From G965232465 sp965232465 (GTDB lineage: Bacteria > Pseudomonadota > Alphaproteobacteria > JAQWUY01): DNA of 64,000 bases. The position numbers and the translations under genes are program-made. The notes beneath the pieces were generated by a model. That model worked only from the letters and a program-made list of their open reading frames with translations, ran no database searches and was not told the DNA's origin. Positions 57,881 to 64,000 of the stretch are shown here, piece by piece (position 1 is the stretch's first letter; each line of letters opens with the position of its first letter). The DNA is taken from NCBI GenBank assembly GCA_965232465.1, contig OZ246977.1:1922001-1986000 (forward strand), given 5' to 3'.

Positions 57881-57957
57881 TGGCGGGAGCGACGGGACTC
57901 GAACCCGCGACCTCTAGCGTGACAGGCTAGCGTTCTAACCAACTGAACTACGCCCCC
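57881..57957 (-). tRNA. tRNA-Asp (anticodon GTC)
   Basis: The 77-nt minus-strand sequence folds as a full cloverleaf. The acceptor GGGGGCG pairs with CGCTCCC (one G-T pair). The anticodon stem CTAGC/GCTAG encloses loop CTGTCAC with anticodon GTC. The T arm GCGGG-TTCGAGT-CCCGT is standard, and CCA is encoded. It lies 96 bp after rpoC in the same direction and may be processed from readthrough RNA. Confidence 0.96.
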
Positions 57958-58053
57958 CACATGGGATAATGCACTTATATTCTGAACCGCCCCTTTTGTC
58001 AATAGGTTTTTTTCATAATATATACCCCATAAAACATACACGGCTTTGTTATA

Positions 58054-61000
58054 TTATATCTGTTTGTCCTCAGTTCCGATTGCAACACTATCATTGACTT
58101 TAATTTGATTGTGCATCGCCTTTACCGCAGCACCTGTTCCAGCGGGGATCAGGCGCCCCACAATAACATTTTCTTTTAAGCCGACCAGGCTGTCGCTCTT
58201 GCCATATACAGCGGCCTCTGTTAATACCCGTGTGGTTTCTTGGAAAGATGCGGCAGAGATAAACGAATTGGTATGCAGGCTGGCTTTGGTAATACCTTGC
58301 AATATGGGTTTATATGCAATCGGTTGTTTGCCTTCCGCCAACAATTTATGTTTGATTTCCAATGCCTCTTCACGGCTAATCTCTTCACCTGCTACAAGAT
58401 AAGAATCACCTGCTTCGGTAACTTCAACCTTTTGCAACATTTGACGGATGACCACTTCGATATGTTTATCGTCAATTTTCACCCCTTGCAAGCGATATAC
58501 ATCTTGCACCTGTTGCACCAAGTATTCCGCCAAGGCTTCAACCCCTTTTACTTCGAGAATATCATGCGGTACGGTCGCACCTTCGACCAACTTGTCCCCT
58601 TTGCCGACAAATTCCCCTTCACGAACGGTAATCTTTTTACCTTTGGGCACCATAATTTCCGCCGATGCCCCATCCACAGGCTTAATTATCAGACGGCGTT
58701 TGGTTTTATAATCTTTCCCAAATTCCACATACCCATCAAGGGGGGAAATCATGGCAAAATCTTTTGGTTTACGGGCTTCGAACAATTCCGCTACCCGTGG
58801 CAGACCACCGGTTATATCACGGGTTTTTACAGTTTCCAGTGGTATCCGTGCCAATACATCCCCCGGCTGTATTGTATCCTCCCCATCTTGTACTAACAAT
58901 ACAGCACCTTCGGACATAAAATAGCGTGCTTCCACACCATTATCAAGACGAATTGTATCGCCCCTATCATCCTGCAAAAGAACCCGTGGTTTCAATACAG
59001 TTTTGGAGGGTTGGCGTACTACAAATGATGTAATACCAGTGCGTTCATCGACAACTTCGGCTAATGTATCGCCTTTGATTAAGTCCTCCATTTTCACGGT
59101 ACCCGCCACTTCCGCAACAATCGGTTCAAAAGAGGGATCCCATTTGGCAACAACTTTACCTTTTTTTATTTTATTGCCAGAATTTACTGTTAGGCGGTAT
59201 CCATATTTCAATTTGTATTTTGCCCGTTCCCGTCCCTCAGAATCCTTGATGATCAATTCCCCAGAACGGTCCATCAATACAAACAACCCTTCCCTGTCTT
59301 TGATTAAGTTACCATGCACTTCGATGATACCATCATAATCCGATATAATACTGGAATCTTGTGCCGCCCCTTGGGCAACACCGCCGATGTGAAAGGTGCG
59401 CATGGTTAATTGTGTACCCGGCTCCCCAATCGATTGTGCGGCAATAACCCCAACCGCTTCGCCACGATTGACCAAATCACCACGGGATAAATCCCGTCCA
59501 TAACATTTGGCACATACACCTGTTTTAGCTTGACAAGTCAGCACAGAGCGTATAGACAGCTGATCGATACCACGGCGTTCCAATTCTTCTTGTTCATCTT
59601 CGGTAATCAAAGTGCCTTGTGGAATAATAACTTTTTGGTCAACGATAACATCGCTGGCAACCACCCGTCCCAATGCCCGCTCAGAAGCTGTTTGAATGAC
59701 ATTCCCCCCTTCGACAATCGATTCGACTTTGATGGACGCATCGGAATCACAGCCACAATCGGATTCGGTTACAATGCAGTCTTGGGCAACATCCACCAAA
59801 CGGCGGGTTAAGTACCCAGAGTTTGCGGTCTTTAATGCTGTATCCGTCAAACCTTTTCTGGCACCATGGGCGGAGGTAAAGTATTCCAGAACCGTTAAAC
59901 CTTGTTTAAAATTCGACTTAATCGGTGTTTCAATAATTTCCCCAGATGATTTTGCCATAAGACCCCGCATCCCCCCGAGCTGTTTCATTTGGGCAAGCGA
60001 TCCACGGGCACCAGAATTCGCCATCATATATACACTGTTAAAGCCCTTGTCAAAATCCACTTTCGACATTTCTTGCATCATTTCATCGGCAATTTTATCC
60101 GCACAAGTGGACCATACATCAACAACCTTATTATATTTTTCACCACCGGTAATAAGACCTTCTTGATACTGTTGTTCAAATTCCTTAACTTCACCGTCGG
60201 CTTTTTCGATCAGTTCCGCCCGGGTTGGGGGAATCAGCATATCTTCTTTGCCAAAAGAAATACCCGCACGACACGCCCAACGGAACCCCATTTCCATCAT
60301 TTTATCGGCAAAAACAACTGTTTCCTTTGGTCCACAGTGACGATATACAGCATCGATAATATTCGATACTTCTTTTTTACCGATCTTACGATTAATGATA
60401 TCAAATGGCAATTTATGGTGTTTGGGAAACACATCGGACAACAACATCCGCCCCACAGTGGTACGGACTTTTTCGCGTACTAAGTTCCCCACCGCATCAA
60501 CCGTACGATAAATCGCTTTAATCGGGGTGTGTAAAGTTACAACGCCTTCGTCCAACGCATGTTCAAGTTCAGAAATTGCCGCAAACAATTGTATACGATG
60601 GGCGGATATTTTGCCAGATTCCAATTTGGTAAACAGATCGTCAATTTGTTTATTACTCGACATAAAATCCTGTTTAAATTGTTTAAGATCGTTAATAGCA
60701 TTATTGTCTATGGGCAGGTCTTTAATGCGTTTAGAAAGATTGTCAAATGCACCCTTCTTTGATTCAATAATATCAATATAAACATCGAATTTCTTATCTT
60801 GCAAATTATTAAAAAATTTATACAAATCCTGTATAAATTGTTTAAGATCGTCAATAGCATTATTGCCTATGGGCAATTCTTTAATGCGTTTAGAAAACTT
60901 GTCAAATGCACCTCTCTTTGATTTAACAATATCAATCTGCTCATCTTTAAAATCGTTAATGGTCTTAATGGCACTATCGGGCACAGGCACAGGCGTGTAC

Positions 61001-62658
61001 TTGCCATCCGCCTTGTTGTGCAGGGTAATATCTTTGTTTTTTAAGGCGGATTTTAAGGCTTCTTTTGATGGAATAAACACCTCACCACCGGGTTTGTCAT
61101 GGCGTTCCAATGTTACATAATACAGTCCCAAGATAATATCTTGCGATGGTACAATAATCGGTTTACCAGAAGAAGGGGATAAGATATTATTTGTCGACAT
61201 CATAAGTACCCGTGCCTCCAATTGTGCTTCTAAGGACAAGGGCACATGCACCGCCATTTGGTCGCCGTCAAAATCCGCATTAAATGCGGAACACACAAGC
61301 GGGTGCAAGCTAATCGCTTTGCCTTCCACCAACACCGGTTCGAATGCTTGGATACCCAGACGGTGCAAGGTGGGGGCACGGTTTAACATCACCGGGTGTT
61401 CACGGATAATTTCTTCGAGAATTTCCCATACCTCTGGGCGTTCCCGTTCAAGCATCTTTTTTGCCGCCTTAATGGTGGAGGCATGCCCATATAATTCCAG
61501 CTTTGCATAAATAAAGGGACGGAATAATTCCAACGCCATTTTCTTGGGCAATCCGCATTGGTGTAATTTCAATTCAGGTCCCACCACAATAACAGAACGC
61601 CCAGAATAATCCACCCGTTTACCCAACAAGTTTTGACGGAATCGTCCTTGTTTTCCCTTTAACATATCAGACAAGGATTTTAAGGGGCGTTTATTCGTAC
61701 CTGTAATCACCCGTCCCCGACGGCCGTTATCGAACAGTGCATCGACGGATTCTTGTAACATACGTTTTTCATTGCGGATAATAATGTCGGGAGCTTGTAA
61801 TTCCATTAGCCGTTTTAAACGATTGTTACGATTAATCACCCGACGATATAAATCGTTCAAATCAGAAGTGGCAAACCGCCCCCCATCCAGTGGTACCAAT
61901 GGGCGTAATTCCGGGGGAATCACAGGGATAATTTTCATAATCATCCATTCTGGACGGGTACCGGATTGTAAAAACGCCTCAATCAACTTAATGCGTTTTA
62001 CCAACTTTTTGCGTTTGGTTTCGGAATTGGTTTCGTCTAATTCTTTTTTGGTAATACCCAGTTCTTCTTTTAAGTCCATCGACTTTAAAATATCTTCCAA
62101 AGCCTCCGCCCCGATTTTTGCGGTAAACGCATCCATACCATATTCTGACTGAGCTTCCAAATATTCTTCTTCATCCATCAAAGTCATCGGCTCCAAGGGG
62201 GTCAAGCCAGATTCAAGGACAATATATTTATCAAAATACAATATGGCTTCCAGATCTTTTAAAGGCAGATCGACCAATAAACCAATACGGCTGGGCAAAG
62301 ATCTTAAAAACCAAATATGGGCGACGGGTGCCACCAATTCAATATGTCCCATGCGTTCCCGACGGACTTTTGAAAGGATGACTTCCACATGACATTTTTC
62401 ACAGATCGTCCCCTTATGCTTCATGCGTTTATATTTACCACACCAGCATTCATAATCTTTGGTTGGACCAAAAATTTTGGAACAGAACAATCCATCCCGT
62501 TCGGGCTTAAAAGTACGATAATTAATAGTTTCAGGTTTTTTAATTTCCCCATGCGACCAAGAATAAATTTGTTCTGGTGACGCAATACTAATGCGAATTT
62601 TATCAAAACTCTGCGGTCCTTGTGGATGACCAAATATCTTTTCCATAGCATTCATCAT
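58054..62658 (-). CDS. rpoC: DNA-directed RNA polymerase subunit beta' with lineage-specific insertion
   Basis: The 1534-residue protein is complete. The N-terminal zinc ribbon is CWCGKYKRMKHKGTICEKC. The catalytic motif NADFDGDQMAVH binds Mg near residue 460. The second zinc site includes CGC and CQAKTGVCAKCYGRD. The C-terminus keeps the omega-contact and clamp regions (QIKVNDSVAIGTEDK-type tail). It is about 135 residues longer than most alphaproteobacterial RpoC. The extra length is an insertion at about residues 557-692, before ISELEHALDEGVVTLH. It contains a tandem-duplicated segment. GAGGGG lies before the ATG. The gene follows rpoB by 16 bp. Confidence 0.97.
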   Translation of the reverse strand: MMNAMEKIFGHPQGPQSFDKIRISIASPEQIYSWSHGEIKKPETINYRTFKPERDGLFCSKIFGPTKDYECWCGKYKRMKHKGTICEKCHVEVILSKVRRERMGHIELVAPVAHIWFLRSLPSRIGLLVDLPLKDLEAILYFDKYIVLESGLTPLEPMTLMDEEEYLEAQSEYGMDAFTAKIGAEALEDILKSMDLKEELGITKKELDETNSETKRKKLVKRIKLIEAFLQSGTRPEWMIMKIIPVIPPELRPLVPLDGGRFATSDLNDLYRRVINRNNRLKRLMELQAPDIIIRNEKRMLQESVDALFDNGRRGRVITGTNKRPLKSLSDMLKGKQGRFRQNLLGKRVDYSGRSVIVVGPELKLHQCGLPKKMALELFRPFIYAKLELYGHASTIKAAKKMLERERPEVWEILEEIIREHPVMLNRAPTLHRLGIQAFEPVLVEGKAISLHPLVCSAFNADFDGDQMAVHVPLSLEAQLEARVLMMSTNNILSPSSGKPIIVPSQDIILGLYYVTLERHDKPGGEVFIPSKEALKSALKNKDITLHNKADGKYTPVPVPDSAIKTINDFKDEQIDIVKSKRGAFDKFSKRIKELPIGNNAIDDLKQFIQDLYKFFNNLQDKKFDVYIDIIESKKGAFDNLSKRIKDLPIDNNAINDLKQFKQDFMSSNKQIDDLFTKLESGKISAHRIQLFAAISELEHALDEGVVTLHTPIKAIYRTVDAVGNLVREKVRTTVGRMLLSDVFPKHHKLPFDIINRKIGKKEVSNIIDAVYRHCGPKETVVFADKMMEMGFRWACRAGISFGKEDMLIPPTRAELIEKADGEVKEFEQQYQEGLITGGEKYNKVVDVWSTCADKIADEMMQEMSKVDFDKGFNSVYMMANSGARGSLAQMKQLGGMRGLMAKSSGEIIETPIKSNFKQGLTVLEYFTSAHGARKGLTDTALKTANSGYLTRRLVDVAQDCIVTESDCGCDSDASIKVESIVEGGNVIQTASERALGRVVASDVIVDQKVIIPQGTLITEDEQEELERRGIDQLSIRSVLTCQAKTGVCAKCYGRDLSRGDLVNRGEAVGVIAAQSIGEPGTQLTMRTFHIGGVAQGAAQDSSIISDYDGIIEVHGNLIKDREGLFVLMDRSGELIIKDSEGRERAKYKLKYGYRLTVNSGNKIKKGKVVAKWDPSFEPIVAEVAGTVKMEDLIKGDTLAEVVDERTGITSFVVRQPSKTVLKPRVLLQDDRGDTIRLDNGVEARYFMSEGAVLLVQDGEDTIQPGDVLARIPLETVKTRDITGGLPRVAELFEARKPKDFAMISPLDGYVEFGKDYKTKRRLIIKPVDGASAEIMVPKGKKITVREGEFVGKGDKLVEGATVPHDILEVKGVEALAEYLVQQVQDVYRLQGVKIDDKHIEVVIRQMLQKVEVTEAGDSYLVAGEEISREEALEIKHKLLAEGKQPIAYKPILQGITKASLHTNSFISAASFQETTRVLTEAAVYGKSDSLVGLKENVIVGRLIPAGTGAAVKAMHNQIKVNDSVAIGTEDKQI
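60580..60990 (-). other. In-frame insertion with internal tandem repeat in rpoC
   Basis: The inserted stretch encodes two copies of a charged helical unit: SKRGAFDKFSKRIKELPIGN (repeat 60828-60936) and SKKGAFDNLSKRIKDLPIDN (repeat 60669-60777), offset by 159 bp (53 residues). The surrounding sequence continues normally (EALKSALKNKDITLH before, SELEHALDEGVVTLH after). Confidence 0.75.
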
Positions 62659-62674
62659 ATTAAATCCCCTCTTA

Positions 62675-64000
62675 TTAACTGCGTTCTCGTTTGATTTCCA
62701 GCCCCAATGACTGAATTTCTTTGGTTAATACATTAAACGATTCGGGTACGCCCGTTTCAAAATTATCATCACCCCGTACAATCGAATCGTATACCTTGGC
62801 ACGACCGGATACATCGTCCGACTTTACTGTCAACATTTCTTGTAAAGTATATGCGGCACCATATGCTTCCAATGCCCACACTTCCATTTCGCCGAATCTT
62901 TGCCCCCCAAATTGGGCTTTACCCCCCAAGGGTTGTTGGGTCACCAAACTGTATGGACCAATGGAACGGGCATGAATTTTATCGTCTACCAAATGGTGTA
63001 ATTTCAACATATACATGTACCCGACGGTCACCATACGATCAAAATATTCCCCGGTACGGCCATCAATCAATCGGGATTGTCCCGTTTCCGATACGCCCGC
63101 CTTCGACAACATATGGTTAATATCTTGTTGGCTGGCACCATCAAATACAGGGGTGGCAAATGGTATACCCTTTTCCACATTTTTGGCAAGGGCAATCACA
63201 TCCGAATCATTCATATCCTCAACTGTCTGGGCAATTTGCTTGTCGTTATACACCTCTTGCAATGTTGCCCGCACAGTTTGCACATCCTTATGTTCCGCAT
63301 ATATTTCCAATGCCTCTGATACTTGTTTGCCCAATCTCGCCGATGCCCAACCCAAATGGGTTTCCAAAATCTGTCCCACATTCATACGGGATGGGACACC
63401 CAATGGATTTAATACAATATCCACGGGGGTACCATCCTCCAAGTATGGCATATCTTGAATCGGGACAATTTTTGATACCACCCCCTTGTTGCCATGACGG
63501 CCCGCCATTTTATCGCCGGATTGCAATTTGCGTTTTTGTGCCACAAAAATTTTCACCATTTTCATAACCCCAGGTAACAATTCGTCCCCTACTTGGGTTT
63601 TTTCCACCTTGTCATCAAAACGGGCTTGAATGCGTTTTATGGAATCGTCGAACTGTTTTGCCAACGCTTCCATATGGTCATTGACTTTGTCATCCTCCAC
63701 AACAATAGACCGCAATTCCCTGATATCCAATCTGTTTACATCGGATGGGACCAGTTTCTTTTTACCAAGTCCCGCTGGTCCGCGTAAACATTTTTGTAAC
63801 GCAACAATATCAATCAAACGATTCCGAAATGAGCGTTCCAAGATTTTAATTTCATCGTTACGATCTTTAATTAAGCGTTTAATTTCTGAATCTTCAATGG
63901 ATTTTGAACGGGAATCTTTTTCCACCCCACGGCGATTAAACACCCGCACTTCGACGACAGTTCCCTCATCCCCGGGGGGAACCCGCAATGAAGTGTCCCG
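62675..64000 (-). CDS. rpoB: DNA-directed RNA polymerase subunit beta, 3' part (5' end outside window)
   Basis: The frame is open from the right window edge to the stop at 62675 (about 441 codons) and lacks the N-terminal two-thirds of the protein. It contains MAGRHGNKGVVSKIVPIQDM, PVDIVLNPLGVPSRMNVGQI, GGKAQFGGQRFGEMEVWALE and AYGAAYTLQEMLTVKSDDVS. These are the C-terminal flap and active-site-proximal regions of RpoB. It is transcribed with rpoC. Confidence 0.97.
   Translation of the reverse strand, partial: RDTSLRVPPGDEGTVVEVRVFNRRGVEKDSRSKSIEDSEIKRLIKDRNDEIKILERSFRNRLIDIVALQKCLRGPAGLGKKKLVPSDVNRLDIRELRSIVVEDDKVNDHMEALAKQFDDSIKRIQARFDDKVEKTQVGDELLPGVMKMVKIFVAQKRKLQSGDKMAGRHGNKGVVSKIVPIQDMPYLEDGTPVDIVLNPLGVPSRMNVGQILETHLGWASARLGKQVSEALEIYAEHKDVQTVRATLQEVYNDKQIAQTVEDMNDSDVIALAKNVEKGIPFATPVFDGASQQDINHMLSKAGVSETGQSRLIDGRTGEYFDRMVTVGYMYMLKLHHLVDDKIHARSIGPYSLVTQQPLGGKAQFGGQRFGEMEVWALEAYGAAYTLQEMLTVKSDDVSGRAKVYDSIVRGDDNFETGVPESFNVLTKEIQSLGLEIKRERS

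Noticed and set aside
1..64000. Frequent runs of five to seven C as signs of sequencing frameshifts
   Set aside because: Conserved frames continue unchanged through them in well-recognised genes, so they reflect codon use.

Overview
The window is bacterial chromosome and most resembles an alphaproteobacterium of moderate-to-low G+C. The evidence is an rpoB-rpoC pair with alphaproteobacterial RpoC features, an IolC-IolJ fusion, a single-domain sugar-ABC ATPase of the rhizobial type, TRAP transporters, and a TolA-like C-terminal domain. NAD and ubiquinone genes are intact, so this is not a strongly reduced endosymbiont. Transfer and decay are visible in places: insertion sequences, dispersed repeats, and one very A-rich gene. 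The lineage call is inference; the gene calls rest on motifs read in the translations.

Positions 1-6270 hold a small catabolic regulon: a GMC oxidoreductase (cut by the left edge), a TetR regulator, a family I CoA-transferase, and a divergent acyl-CoA dehydrogenase / SDR / TIM-barrel isomerase operon. Two almost identical 16-bp palindromes, one upstream of the GMC gene and one upstream of the CoA-transferase, look like the TetR operators. Positions 6271-8161 are a repeat-rich accessory patch with an ankyrin/TolA-C fusion gene and a small hypothetical gene. An orphan YnjB-like binding protein follows.

Positions 9705-24274 are one long leftward inositol locus: binding protein, permease and ATPase of an inositol-type ABC importer, a PhyH-family dioxygenase, a second IolG-like dehydrogenase, iolE, an RpiR-type regulator, iolC-iolJ fusion, iolB, iolD, mmsA/iolA and iolG. 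Together these can import inositol and take it to acetyl-CoA plus a C3 product. After an AT-rich gap come an O-antigen-ligase-like membrane protein, ubiD, and nadA-nadB-nadC.

Positions 32067-52339 are the unusual part. A 1234-residue A-rich gene encodes an HSP90/sacsin-like ATPase joined to a DUF3883 (NO VEIN C-terminal) nuclease-like domain. Its ATPase motifs appear in a permuted order. Next come a truncated and a complete IS256-family element. Each carries a perfect 34-bp palindrome, and the two palindromes differ by compensating changes. Then a giant inverse autotransporter (intimin/invasin type) runs leftward. It is split by an 845-bp IS5-family element with a TTA target duplication; removing the element in silico gives one 4614-residue frame. 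The 3' end of the adhesin gene is deleted near the IS256 element.

Positions 52878-64000 return to core functions: a TRAP transporter (dctM, dctQ, dctP order on the minus strand), ribonuclease D, tRNA-Asp, rpoC and the 3' part of rpoB. RpoC carries an insertion of about 135 residues containing a tandem-duplicated segment.
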